Both the position numbers and the translations under genes were made by a program. From Bacteroidaceae bacterium (GTDB lineage Bacteria > Bacteroidota > Bacteroidia > Bacteroidales > Bacteroidaceae), in NCBI GenBank assembly GCA_017557005.1, contig JAFZFZ010000095.1, forward strand, positions 1-55,852: a stretch of 55,852 nucleotides of DNA, written 5' to 3'. The notes under the pieces are model-generated. The model was not told the DNA's origin, did not search any database, and saw nothing but the letters and a program-made list of their open reading frames with translations. Shown here one piece after another: positions 18,595-28,736 of the stretch. The stretch's first letter is position 1. Each line of letters begins with the position of its first letter.

Positions 18595-21453
18595 ATGAGC
18601 AAGAGACACACGTCCCCAGTGGGCAAGTTCATCAGTATGGCTTGCTTGCTAATTGTTTGTGCTACAGTTCAATCCTGTCGTGACGAGTACTACTACGACG
18701 ACAGAGAACCGGACTTCTTGGGCGCAAGCATTTACGAGTATCTGGAAGAAAAGGGAGAGTTTACCTACTTCCTTAAAGTGATTGAAGATTTGAACTACAA
18801 GGAGGTACTATCCAAGACGGGTAGTAAAACTTTGTTTGTTGCCAATGACGAAGCCTTCCTCAAAGGTATTAAGAAGGAGTGGGACATCGAGTCTTACGAG
18901 CAGTTGACTCTCGCCCACAAGCGCATCATCCTTAACAACGCCATGTTGGACAATGCTTACCTGCTTGAACTGATGTCAAGCACACCTGCATCTGACGAGA
19001 AATCAGAGCCTAACATCGGTCGTTGTCTCCGTCAGGTTACTTCAGCACAGACCACCGACTCTATCGGCCTCTTCTACGATGCTGACCTGCCCCAGAACAA
19101 TCCCGATTGGGACAAGTTCCGTGAGAGCGGTATCCGTTTGGCCCTCGATGGTACACAGACCATGATGGTACACTTCCTCGAAGAGCAACTCTATCAGAAC
19201 TCTATCAACGACGAGGACCTCAACATCATCTTGAACCACAGATACGATGCAACCACTAAGGACGCATTCATCTTCGACAAGAAGGTTATCAATCAGAATG
19301 CAACCTGTAAGAACGGTTATGTACACCAACTTGATGGTTTGCTCATTGCTCCTTCGAACATGGCAGAGGAGATTCGTACCAATGGTGAGACAAGCATCTT
19401 CAGCCGTATGCTCGACCGTTTTGCAGTACCCGTACCCAACACCAAGCTTACCTCAGACTTCAACCGTATCTATCACTATGGTGACGATGCCAACGCTGAG
19501 AAGGTGTACGAGAAGAGATACTACACAACTGGTAGCGACAGAGGTACTGCTTCGAACACAGGCTTCTTGACCTATGCCGACATCGACGACTTGGATCACA
19601 ATGCAAAGGGCTCACTGCTTTTCGACCCGGGTTGGAACGAATATAAGGCTGGTACAAGCGGTGCTACTACCAAGGAGAACGACATGGGTGTTATCTTCGC
19701 TCCGAGCGATGACGCGTTGAAGACCTACTTCACCGTAGGTGAGGGTCAAGCTTTGATTGAGCGCTATGGCCGCAACGTTGCCGACCGCTTCGGTGAAGGC
19801 TTGTTGGAGTCTATCGACAGCATCCCCTTGGAGGATATCCAGTACCTGATGCGCAACATGATGAAGAACTCATTCAACTCAGCCGTACCCTCACGCTTCA
19901 GCAGCATCATGGATGATGCACGTGACCCCATGGGTGTAGAGAAAGAGCACATCGAAAAGTGTATCATCGCCAACAACGGTTTGATTTACATCACCAACGC
20001 AGTATATAGCCCCGCACGTTACGTAGCTGTAACAGCTCCTGTTATGTTGAGCGACTCACTTAACATTGCAAACTGGGCTATCAACCAATACGAATACGAC
20101 AAGTACCTCCTCGCAATGGGTAGCCACTTCAGTCTGGTTGTACCCAGCGATAGCTGCTTCAAGTACCTTGACCCCAAGACTATCAACGACCCCATTCCTA
20201 TGATGTACATCTTCAAGTACAACAAGGAGGCTAAGACAGAGGCTGGTAAGGTATTCGCAGAGCAGTGGGAGTGCGACCCCATCACTTTGGAGCCTGTTAA
20301 ATTTGTCAAGAACGAGACTGGTTCAACCCGTCTGAAAAACCTCCTCACCAACATGTACGAATACTACATCGTAGTAGGAGACTTCACCAACGGAAACAAG
20401 TACCACATGACCAAGGGTTATGGTACCATCAAAGTTGAATATGACGCTACAGAAGATGAGGTTACAAAAATTTTTGGTGGAGCAGAAGTAGAAGACAATA
20501 CATACCGTGCTATCGGCCACACCTACAACCAGAAAAACGGTAAAACCTACCGCTTGGACGAGGGTATGATCCAGCCCCCCACCAAGTCTGTTAACAAGGT
20601 AATGGCAACCACTCCCGAGTTTGCCAAGTTCTACGAGCTCTGCTCTGGTAACGAAGATGTATTGTATGCATTTGCTCCCGTAGACAAGAAGGGCACCGTA
20701 ATCGAGGACTCTATCGCACGCTACAGAATATTTGAGAACCTCGGTGGTTTGGACCTCAACGTACGTACATTCAACACCTACCACTACACGGTATACGTAC
20801 CCACCAACGACCAGATTGACGCAGCCTACGAAATGGGCTTGCCCAAATGGGAAGACCTTGAGGTTGAAGCATTGGCTATTCAAGCTATCGAAGCAGAAAA
20901 GGCTGACCTTGAGTTAGAATATCAGGACAAGAACGGCGCTGAAGGCGTAACTACGGAAGAGATTGAAGCATTGTTGGCAAAAATCGATGCTTGCACAGCA
21001 GAAGTTGCTGCAAAGAAAGCCGAGTTGAAGGCCAGCGTAGAGCTGATCACTAACTTTGTAAAATACCACTTCCAGGATAACTCAGTATACGTAGACAACC
21101 TCCCCCACTCAATCAAGGAGGGTGAAGAGGTTAAGTATGTAGTAAACTACGAAACTGCAGCACTCGACGAAGTGACCAAGCGATTCAGCGTTCTTACAGT
21201 ACAGACCCAGGACGGAACAATCACTGTCAAGGGTGATATCGAAGGTATCAACAATCTCTGCTACGTAAACAACGCAGATGGTACTGAAGGTGAGCTCCAC
21301 AACATCATGACACGCGACATCGAGTTCAGTGGTGCAAATATTGAAACCTCATCTTATGCAGTAGTACACCAGATTCTTGCTCCCGCAGGCGAGTTGGGCT
21401 TCTTGGTTAACGACCGCATCTACGATGCTGAAACAGGTAAATTCAAAAAATAA
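18595..21453 (+). CDS. Multi-FAS1 (fasciclin) domain lipoprotein with a coiled-coil insertion
   Basis: A 952-residue protein with a lipobox VQSC at about residue 28, so it is an outer-membrane or surface lipoprotein. The first FAS1 domain (about 40-255) is clear: GSKTLFVANDEAFLKG opens it and YVHQLDGLLIAPSN closes it. A second spans about 262-470 (IFSRMLDRFAVPVP ... NNGLIYITNAVYSPARY), and more divergent FAS1-like repeats follow (about 480-690 and 690-945, the last with YTVYVPTNDQIDAAYEMG). A charged helical stretch of about 65 residues (about 755-820, rich in EAEKADLE and AAKKAELKA) interrupts the last repeat and is predicted to form a coiled coil. FAS1 domains usually mediate adhesion or polysaccharide and protein binding. 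It is the first gene of a seven-gene operon, 13 bp before susC. Confidence 0.82.
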   Translation: MSKRHTSPVGKFISMACLLIVCATVQSCRDEYYYDDREPDFLGASIYEYLEEKGEFTYFLKVIEDLNYKEVLSKTGSKTLFVANDEAFLKGIKKEWDIESYEQLTLAHKRIILNNAMLDNAYLLELMSSTPASDEKSEPNIGRCLRQVTSAQTTDSIGLFYDADLPQNNPDWDKFRESGIRLALDGTQTMMVHFLEEQLYQNSINDEDLNIILNHRYDATTKDAFIFDKKVINQNATCKNGYVHQLDGLLIAPSNMAEEIRTNGETSIFSRMLDRFAVPVPNTKLTSDFNRIYHYGDDANAEKVYEKRYYTTGSDRGTASNTGFLTYADIDDLDHNAKGSLLFDPGWNEYKAGTSGATTKENDMGVIFAPSDDALKTYFTVGEGQALIERYGRNVADRFGEGLLESIDSIPLEDIQYLMRNMMKNSFNSAVPSRFSSIMDDARDPMGVEKEHIEKCIIANNGLIYITNAVYSPARYVAVTAPVMLSDSLNIANWAINQYEYDKYLLAMGSHFSLVVPSDSCFKYLDPKTINDPIPMMYIFKYNKEAKTEAGKVFAEQWECDPITLEPVKFVKNETGSTRLKNLLTNMYEYYIVVGDFTNGNKYHMTKGYGTIKVEYDATEDEVTKIFGGAEVEDNTYRAIGHTYNQKNGKTYRLDEGMIQPPTKSVNKVMATTPEFAKFYELCSGNEDVLYAFAPVDKKGTVIEDSIARYRIFENLGGLDLNVRTFNTYHYTVYVPTNDQIDAAYEMGLPKWEDLEVEALAIQAIEAEKADLELEYQDKNGAEGVTTEEIEALLAKIDACTAEVAAKKAELKASVELITNFVKYHFQDNSVYVDNLPHSIKEGEEVKYVVNYETAALDEVTKRFSVLTVQTQDGTITVKGDIEGINNLCYVNNADGTEGELHNIMTRDIEFSGANIETSSYAVVHQILAPAGELGFLVNDRIYDAETGKFKK

Positions 21454-21466
21454 AATATAAGGTATC

Positions 21467-24400
21467 ATGAAAGTATATAAGTATATCCTATTATCTGTAC
21501 TTTGCTTCATTGCATCAGCTACCACACTGAGTGCACAGCAACGTATCTCTGGACAGATTAGCGATGCTATGGGTCCGTTGATGATGGTAAACGTGGTGGA
21601 AATTGACAAAGACAACCGTATCGTAGAGCACGCTACAACTGACTTTGATGGTAACTTCACCATGATTGTTAAGAACAACAAGAACAAACTGAAAGTCTCT
21701 TATGTAGGTTTCCAGGATGTTGTCCTCGAGATTGGTACACGCACCGTGTTCAATATCACCATGAAGGATGACAACCAGATTGAGGAGGTTATCATCGAGG
21801 CTAAGCAGCGTTCAAAGTCGGGTGGTCTCGACATCTTGGACCGCGAGGTGTCTGTAGCTAAGCAGACCTTCAGCATGAGCGAGATGGAGGGTCTTTCATT
21901 CGCATCTGTCGACGAAGCCCTTCAGGGTCAGATTGCCGGTCTTGACATCGTGTTCAACTCTGGTGACCTTGGTTCAGGAACCCAGATGCGTCTGCGTGGT
22001 ACATCAACCATCACTGGTAACCAAGAGCCCTTGATTGTAGTAAATGACAACATCTTCGAAATGCCTGCTACCGAGAAGGGAAACTTCGACTTCAGCACTG
22101 CCAACGAAGAGTCATTCGCACAGTTGCTGACCGTAAACCCCGAGGACATCGAGAGCATCGAAGTATTGAAGGATGCATCAGCGTCTGCCGTATGGGGTTC
22201 ACGTGGTTCGAACGGTGTTATCATGATTAAGACCAAGCGTGGTTCGCGCGGTAAGACACGTATCAACTATTCATACCGTTACACCAACGCATGGATTCCC
22301 AAAGGCTTGAACCTCTTGAATGGTGATGACTACACCATGTTCCTCAAGGAGTCACACTTCAACCCCAGACAGAGTAACACTGCTTCAAATGCTCCTGAGT
22401 TGAACTACAACCCTGCATTTGCTGAATACGAGAACTTCAACAATAATACCGACTGGGTAGGTGCTATCTCTAAGCATGGTCACACCCACGACCACAACAT
22501 CTCACTCACCGGTGGTGGTGAAAAGGCTACCTTCCGCGTATCAGGAGGTTACTATACACAGACTGGTCAGATTATCGAGCAGAAACTCGACCGTTTCTCT
22601 ACTCGTATGGCATTGGACTACTTTGTATCAGACCGTATCAAGGTGTCTTCAGACTTCTCATTGACCTACACTAACAATGACAAGAACTACAGCGACTTGC
22701 TGCCTATTGCACAGCAGATTATGCCCAACATGAGTATCTATGCACAGGATCCTCAAGGTAACGATACCGATGACTACTACCTCATGCTTCAGAGCGCATC
22801 AGGTATTTTCGATAATAACCAGAAAAACATGATTAACCCTGTTGCTTTGGGTAACTTGGCATGGAGAAACGAAAAGAGCTACCGTATCGCTCCTCAGATC
22901 TCTATCGACTATCAACTCTTGGGATTGAGCCACGACGAGACCCAGCTCCGCTACTATGGTATGGTATACATGGATGCCAATACCCTGACAAACAGCAGCT
23001 ACCGCCCCAGCAGCCTTACCACCAAGGGTATCATGGACGAAGCATACAACGCCAGTGATGTACAGGATCAGAAGAGCCTCTCATTCAACACACGCCATCA
23101 GTTGCGTTTCTCACCGAAGTTTGCAAACCCCGACCACGTAACCCAGTTCTTGGCACAGTTTGAGATGAACAGCGGTAACAGCAACGGCCAATATTCAGCC
23201 TCTTATGGTATTCCCTCGGGTATCACCAGTACCACAACAGGTACCTACTTGAAAGACAGCTGGACCTCTACAGGTCAGTGGCGTTCAATGGCCCTCATGT
23301 TCCAGGGATTCTATTCATTCCGCGAGGGACGCTATTCAGCTACAGCAACCTTGCGTCGCGATGGTAGCACCAAGTTCGGTGCCAACAACCGTTGGGGTAA
23401 CTTCCCCTCACTTTCACTCCGTTGGAACGTTATTGACGAGCCTTGGATGAAATGGTCTGAAGAGAAGCTGAAACTCTCTATGTTGTCAGTTCGTCCGGGC
23501 TGGGGTATTACAGGTAGCCAGCCTGGTGAAGAATACCTCCATTACACCACCTACGACACCAGTGGTCAGTATATGGGTACTACCGCTATCGCACAGGGTG
23601 GTCTGCGCCTCACCGACCTCAAGTGGGCGAAGAAGAACGAGTACAATATTGGTACCGACTTTGGTTTCTTCGACGATAAGTTCGAAGGTAGCTTCAACTA
23701 CTACGACAACACCACCAGCGACCAGCTGATGAGGAACTACGGTATCCCCTCATCAAACGGTTACGGCTCATTGGCCTACAAGAATACAGGTGCTGTGCGC
23801 AACTGGGGCTGGGAATTGAACGTAAGCGGTAACAAGTTCATCAAGGTGGGTGACTTCAGCGTAACCGCATACGCCAACATTGCTCAAAACTACAACACCA
23901 TCCTTGAGATGGAGGAGAGCATCCTGAACAACACTAATGCTGACTTCGACTACAAGAACGGCTCATACCTCAACCGTATCCAGTTGGGCAACCCGCTCGG
24001 TTCACTCTATGGTTTCCGTTTCAAGGGTGTATATCGCTACAACTACAACACCACTTGGAGCAAAGAGCGTTGGGCCCAGGCCGAGGCTGAAGCATTAGAG
24101 CAGGGCTACAAGCTTCACGACATCTATCCCGTAGCAGGCGACAACGAGGGCAACACCATCTATGGTGCCGACGGCAAGCCCCTGCGCATGGTATACAACT
24201 ATAAGGATGGTGAAGCTGAATACCCCTTCCGTGGTGGTGACGCCATGTATGAGGATATCAACAAGGACGGTAACATCAACCAGCTCGATATCGTATACTT
24301 GGGTAACTCTAACCCCAAGTTGCAAGGTGGTTTCGGTGCAACCTTCCAGTACAAGCGCTTCTCATTCAAGACCCAGTTCACCTTCCGCTATGGAGTAGAC

Positions 24401-24802
24401 GTTATCAACTCTGCCCGCATGAACGTTGAGAACATGCATTCAAACAACAACCAGAGCATTGCTATCAACTGGCGTTGGAGAAAAGAGGGCGACGTGACCA
24501 TGATGCCTCGTGCCATGTACAACACCGGCTTCAACTGGTTGGGTAGCGACCGCTATTTGGAAGATGCCTCATACCTCCGTATGTCATATCTGCAGGCTTC
24601 ATACTCTGTAGATCCTAAGGAGTTGAAGAAGTATGGTCTGAACCAACTTTACATCTCGGCATCAGCCAACAACCTCTTCTTCCTTACCAAGTACACTGGT
24701 CTTGAGCCTGAAATCGGTGCCAACGGCTGGGGACAGGCATTTGACGGTTCTAAGACACCGCGCTCACGTTCATTCACGCTCAACTTGACCGTAGGATTCT
24801 AA
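21467..24802 (+). CDS. SusC/RagA-type TonB-dependent outer-membrane transporter
   Basis: A 1111-residue protein with a signal peptide (cleavage near TLSAQ). A carboxypeptidase-regulatory-like beta domain (about 25-105, ISGQISDAMGPLMMVNV ... VSYVGFQDV) is followed by a plug domain (about 130-265) containing the typical VLKDASASAVWGSRGSNGVI signature, and then a 22-stranded barrel ending in the aromatic residue Phe (NLTVGF). The SusC family takes up glycans or peptides together with a SusD lid, powered by TonB-ExbBD. The SusD partner begins 22 bp downstream. The substrate is not visible from the sequence. Confidence 0.95.
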   Translation: MKVYKYILLSVLCFIASATTLSAQQRISGQISDAMGPLMMVNVVEIDKDNRIVEHATTDFDGNFTMIVKNNKNKLKVSYVGFQDVVLEIGTRTVFNITMKDDNQIEEVIIEAKQRSKSGGLDILDREVSVAKQTFSMSEMEGLSFASVDEALQGQIAGLDIVFNSGDLGSGTQMRLRGTSTITGNQEPLIVVNDNIFEMPATEKGNFDFSTANEESFAQLLTVNPEDIESIEVLKDASASAVWGSRGSNGVIMIKTKRGSRGKTRINYSYRYTNAWIPKGLNLLNGDDYTMFLKESHFNPRQSNTASNAPELNYNPAFAEYENFNNNTDWVGAISKHGHTHDHNISLTGGGEKATFRVSGGYYTQTGQIIEQKLDRFSTRMALDYFVSDRIKVSSDFSLTYTNNDKNYSDLLPIAQQIMPNMSIYAQDPQGNDTDDYYLMLQSASGIFDNNQKNMINPVALGNLAWRNEKSYRIAPQISIDYQLLGLSHDETQLRYYGMVYMDANTLTNSSYRPSSLTTKGIMDEAYNASDVQDQKSLSFNTRHQLRFSPKFANPDHVTQFLAQFEMNSGNSNGQYSASYGIPSGITSTTTGTYLKDSWTSTGQWRSMALMFQGFYSFREGRYSATATLRRDGSTKFGANNRWGNFPSLSLRWNVIDEPWMKWSEEKLKLSMLSVRPGWGITGSQPGEEYLHYTTYDTSGQYMGTTAIAQGGLRLTDLKWAKKNEYNIGTDFGFFDDKFEGSFNYYDNTTSDQLMRNYGIPSSNGYGSLAYKNTGAVRNWGWELNVSGNKFIKVGDFSVTAYANIAQNYNTILEMEESILNNTNADFDYKNGSYLNRIQLGNPLGSLYGFRFKGVYRYNYNTTWSKERWAQAEAEALEQGYKLHDIYPVAGDNEGNTIYGADGKPLRMVYNYKDGEAEYPFRGGDAMYEDINKDGNINQLDIVYLGNSNPKLQGGFGATFQYKRFSFKTQFTFRYGVDVINSARMNVENMHSNNNQSIAINWRWRKEGDVTMMPRAMYNTGFNWLGSDRYLEDASYLRMSYLQASYSVDPKELKKYGLNQLYISASANNLFFLTKYTGLEPEIGANGWGQAFDGSKTPRSRSFTLNLTVGF

Positions 24803-24824
24803 TAATGAAAAGCAATATATAGAT

Positions 24825-26627
24825 ATGAAAAGCTTCAACAAAATAACACTTTCGCGTATGAATCGCGCGATTAAGACATTGGCTTTAGGAGCAGTCGTAG
24901 CTATGACCTGCTCGTGCGAAGACTTCCTGACTACCTACCCCACAGATAAAGTGGTGCTGGAGAATTATTGGAAGACGAAGACCGATGTAGAAAACGTAGT
25001 TGCCAATAGCTATCGTTTGATGACACACCGTAATTTCCTCGACCGCCTCATCGTGTGGGGTGAGGTTCGTAGTGACAATGTCATCGAAGGTCAATACGAG
25101 AACAAGCATGGCGACATCAAGAAGATTATGGAGGCCAATATCCTTCCCCAGAACTCATATACCTCGTGGGGCGACTTCTATGCAATCATCAACAACTGTA
25201 ACATTGTATTGAACTTTGCCCCTGGCGTGTTGGACGAGGACCCCGACTTCACCGAAGGCGACATGGATGTTATCCGTGGTGAGATGCTGGCCATGCGTGC
25301 CCTCTGCCACTTCTATCTGGTGCGTACCTTCCGCGACATCCCCTTGCTGAAGGAGGCCAAGATTGACGACGACCAGGAGCTCTACCAGAAGCAGGCTACT
25401 CCCCTTGAGGCATTGAACTTCATCCTGGAGGATCTGTACGAAGCAGAAAAAATGGTTATGACATCGGGTAGCTACCCCAACGCAATCGACAACAAGGGTC
25501 GTATCACCAAAGATGCAGTACGTGCCATCATTGCCGACGTATTGCTTTGGAAGGCAGCCTTCATCCAATACGAGGCTAAGGCCAAGACAGCTGAGGTAGA
25601 CCAATGCTATACAGAATGTGTGGCCTACTGCGATGCTATCATCAACGACCGCAACGCGTATGTAAAGAAATACGAGGCAGAGAATCCTCAGACAACAAAC
25701 CTCTACAGAGGTAAGGTAGACAACAAGTATCCCCTCGTACACCACCCATCAGACATCAAGAATGCACAATATCTTGATTCACCCTACATGGAGATATTCT
25801 CTGATGGTAACTGCTTGCGCGAAAGTATCTTTGAATTGCAGCATGGAGGTGATCAGAACTCAGGAAACTATGAGGTTCCCTACTTCTATGGCAATGATCT
25901 CAGTGTAGGTCCCTTGTCAGCTCCCAAGTTCCTTGCCTCAGGTGATGACAACTGTATCTATGAGAAAACCGACTACCGTCGTGTAAGCTTCATCTACCAG
26001 ACCGCAGCAGATGCCGAGCTCTACCCCATCATCAAGTATTGCTACGCTACGGCCATGTCAACTATTGAGACTCCCGGTTATGGTATTAGCTCTTTATATT
26101 CAGCAACATATAGCGATGCTAACGACAAGCGCTATTATCTCCCCAACAGAAACTGGATTGTATACCGTGTGAGCGATGTGATGTTGATGAAGGCCGAGGC
26201 ATTGGCTCACCGTAACGACACCTTGACAAACGGTAACAAGGACTTGGTAAATTCGTTTGATTTGGTAAAGGCTGTATACTATCGTTCGAACCCCTACATC
26301 AAGAGCACAAACGATTCTATCAGCTACACAGAAGGCAATGCTGAGAGCTTGCAAGAGTTGGTACTGACCGAGCGTCAGCGTGAGTTGGCCTTCGAGGGCA
26401 AGCGCTGGTACGACCTCGTACGCAAGGCCTTGCGCGATGGAGAAACCGGTCCGATGCTCGACATCATGGTTGACAGAAAATATGAGAGCAACCAGAAGGC
26501 TGTTCGCACCAAGATGGCTTCGATGGATTGTCTCTTCTTCCCCATCCAAGAGCATGAGCTTAAGACCAATCCGCTGCTGAAGCAGAACGATGCCTATGCA
26601 ACTACCGATGTATTCGAAAAGAACTAA
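24825..26627 (+). CDS. SusD/RagB family nutrient-binding lipoprotein
   Basis: A 600-residue lipoprotein with lipobox TCSC at about residue 31, followed by EDFLTTYPTDKVV. The fold is the helical TPR-like SusD type. The family signature near the C-terminus is present: LTERQRELAFEGKRWYDLVR. An alternative start is the ATG at 24858, which would still leave a normal signal peptide. It pairs with the SusC upstream as the surface lid of the transporter. Confidence 0.93.
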   Translation: MKSFNKITLSRMNRAIKTLALGAVVAMTCSCEDFLTTYPTDKVVLENYWKTKTDVENVVANSYRLMTHRNFLDRLIVWGEVRSDNVIEGQYENKHGDIKKIMEANILPQNSYTSWGDFYAIINNCNIVLNFAPGVLDEDPDFTEGDMDVIRGEMLAMRALCHFYLVRTFRDIPLLKEAKIDDDQELYQKQATPLEALNFILEDLYEAEKMVMTSGSYPNAIDNKGRITKDAVRAIIADVLLWKAAFIQYEAKAKTAEVDQCYTECVAYCDAIINDRNAYVKKYEAENPQTTNLYRGKVDNKYPLVHHPSDIKNAQYLDSPYMEIFSDGNCLRESIFELQHGGDQNSGNYEVPYFYGNDLSVGPLSAPKFLASGDDNCIYEKTDYRRVSFIYQTAADAELYPIIKYCYATAMSTIETPGYGISSLYSATYSDANDKRYYLPNRNWIVYRVSDVMLMKAEALAHRNDTLTNGNKDLVNSFDLVKAVYYRSNPYIKSTNDSISYTEGNAESLQELVLTERQRELAFEGKRWYDLVRKALRDGETGPMLDIMVDRKYESNQKAVRTKMASMDCLFFPIQEHELKTNPLLKQNDAYATTDVFEKN

Positions 26628-26645
26628 AAAAACACATTCGATGCT

Positions 26646-28706
26646 ATGAAACAGATAAAATTCAAAACAATGATTATGGCCGCTATTGCAACAATAGCAC
26701 TCAGCGGTTGTAAAGATTATATCGACGAAGGTTCACGATATACCTTCACAGGACACACGGTAGCCTCATTCCTGGAAGAGAATGAAGAGGTCTTCAGCAG
26801 CTTCATCGAAATTCTGCATCGTGGTGGCCGTCTCAGTTTGATGAAGGCATACGGTCAGTACACCTGTTTTGCCCCCACCAATGATGCAGTAAGCAGATAC
26901 CTCTTCGAGCAGGACTCTATCTACTGGGCTTCAGTTGAGGCCAACAAGTTGGATCCGTCTAACGATATTATTTGGACCGGAGTTACCTCTCCCGAACTGA
27001 GCGAGCTCTCTGATTCGATGTGTAAGGTAATCTCACAGACCCACCTGCTTCCTGCTATCTACCTGACCACCGACATGGAGGGTGACGTAATCCCCACCAT
27101 GAATATGAACGACCGTTACCTGAGCCTCAGCTTCGGCGTAGACGAAGTGACACAACTCAGCCAGTTGTTCATCAACGGAGATGGTCTTATCATTGCAAAG
27201 GACGAAGAGGTAGAGAACGGTGTAGTACACACCCTCGGCCGTGTGCTTAACCCCTCGACCAACACCATTCCCTCACAAATCAAGAAGCACGAATATTTCC
27301 ACATCTTCAGCGAAGCGCTCGAGGCTACAGGATATGACGACAAGCTTCAATTATACAAGGACGACAGCTACACAGATGGCGACAAGACTGAACAGAATAT
27401 CGACCGTAGCGGTGAACGTTCTCCCTATCCGAAGAACCGCTACTATGGTTACACCGCTTTTGTTGAGCCCGACCGTGTGTTCAATGAGGCTGGTATCTAC
27501 AGCTTCGAAGATCTTGAAGAGCGTTGTAAGGAGTGGTACCCTCATAATGGAGAGACTATTGACCACACAGCTCCGTTGGATGATCCTAAGAACCCTGTAA
27601 ACCAGTTTGTAGGCTACCACCTGCTTGACCGCAAACTTGCCTACTCACGCTTGGTATGTTACAAGATTGTTGTAACTGGATATTTTGAGTCCGAAAAGGA
27701 CCTCCAGAGTAACTCTGACCGCAACGAGTACTATGAGACATTCTCAGGTCGCTTGATGAAGGTAACCATGCCCCGCACCGTTCCTTCATTGTCGAACAGT
27801 ATCCTTATCAACTTCTCTAAGGCTACTGCCGATGCATCAGAAGAACAACTTGCATGCATGAATGTAGTGATTAACGAGCCCGATGCCTTTAGAGACTCTG
27901 ACTCACTCTACGTAGATTTCAACGGTGAGGCATTGAATGGTACCATACACACCATCGACAAGATTCTCATCTACGATGAAAACGTGATGGCTGGTCGTGT
28001 ATTGAATGGTATCATCCGTATCGACTGCTCATCACTCTGCTCTGAGCTTACCAACAACGACATCCGTTGGAAACACCCCGGTAACCGTTCTACAGGTGAC
28101 GTTTATATCCCCAACAACTACTGTAAGAACATGAGAGCCAAGTCAGAGGAGAGCATGGTATACTATCTCTCTGCTCACACCAGTTGGTCAAACTATCAGG
28201 GTGATGAGATGATGACCTTGGGTGCATTCGACTTTGAATATAAACTTCCTCCCGTACCCGCTGGTACCTATGAAATCCGTATGGGCTACTCGGCTAACTC
28301 AAAACGTCACATCGTACAGTACTATATTGACGATGAGGTAACCGGTATCCCCGTAGATATGCGACTTTTGGGTAACAGTCCGTTGATTGACTGGGTGAAG
28401 GACTCTGACACTGAAGACAACGGTGTGGCAAACGATAAGGCCATGAAGAACCGTGGCTATTTGAAGGGCCCGACCACCTTCAGTAACTATGGTGAATACA
28501 CCGCAGGTAAGGCTAGAGACGATAACTCTACCTTCCGTAAGGTAATCACCACCAAATATCTTAGCGAGGGTGAACACTGGATTCGCTTCAAGAATGTGAA
28601 CGAGAACGACGATGGTACCGCTCAGTTCATGCACGACTACATCGAGATTGTCCCCATGACATTCATCCGCGACGAAAGTCTTTCATTGGAAGAGAAACGT
28701 AAATAA
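26646..28706 (+). CDS. FAS1-domain lipoprotein with C-terminal beta domain
   Basis: A 686-residue lipoprotein (lipobox ALSGC, Cys at about 22). The first FAS1 domain (about 35-205) has YTCFAPTNDAVSRYL and ends GVVHTLGRVLNPS. The second (about 215-430) ends GTIHTIDKILIYDE. A C-terminal beta-rich domain (about 435-686) includes PPVPAGTYEIRMGYS and IQYY-type strands and may bind ligand; it has no family name that I can support. The gene lies 18 bp after the first susD, where SusE/SusF-type surface glycan-binding proteins are usually encoded, so it may have that role. Confidence 0.8.
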   Translation: MKQIKFKTMIMAAIATIALSGCKDYIDEGSRYTFTGHTVASFLEENEEVFSSFIEILHRGGRLSLMKAYGQYTCFAPTNDAVSRYLFEQDSIYWASVEANKLDPSNDIIWTGVTSPELSELSDSMCKVISQTHLLPAIYLTTDMEGDVIPTMNMNDRYLSLSFGVDEVTQLSQLFINGDGLIIAKDEEVENGVVHTLGRVLNPSTNTIPSQIKKHEYFHIFSEALEATGYDDKLQLYKDDSYTDGDKTEQNIDRSGERSPYPKNRYYGYTAFVEPDRVFNEAGIYSFEDLEERCKEWYPHNGETIDHTAPLDDPKNPVNQFVGYHLLDRKLAYSRLVCYKIVVTGYFESEKDLQSNSDRNEYYETFSGRLMKVTMPRTVPSLSNSILINFSKATADASEEQLACMNVVINEPDAFRDSDSLYVDFNGEALNGTIHTIDKILIYDENVMAGRVLNGIIRIDCSSLCSELTNNDIRWKHPGNRSTGDVYIPNNYCKNMRAKSEESMVYYLSAHTSWSNYQGDEMMTLGAFDFEYKLPPVPAGTYEIRMGYSANSKRHIVQYYIDDEVTGIPVDMRLLGNSPLIDWVKDSDTEDNGVANDKAMKNRGYLKGPTTFSNYGEYTAGKARDDNSTFRKVITTKYLSEGEHWIRFKNVNENDDGTAQFMHDYIEIVPMTFIRDESLSLEEKRK

Positions 28707-28736
28707 TGACAAAACGATAAAGCACACATTTTCATT

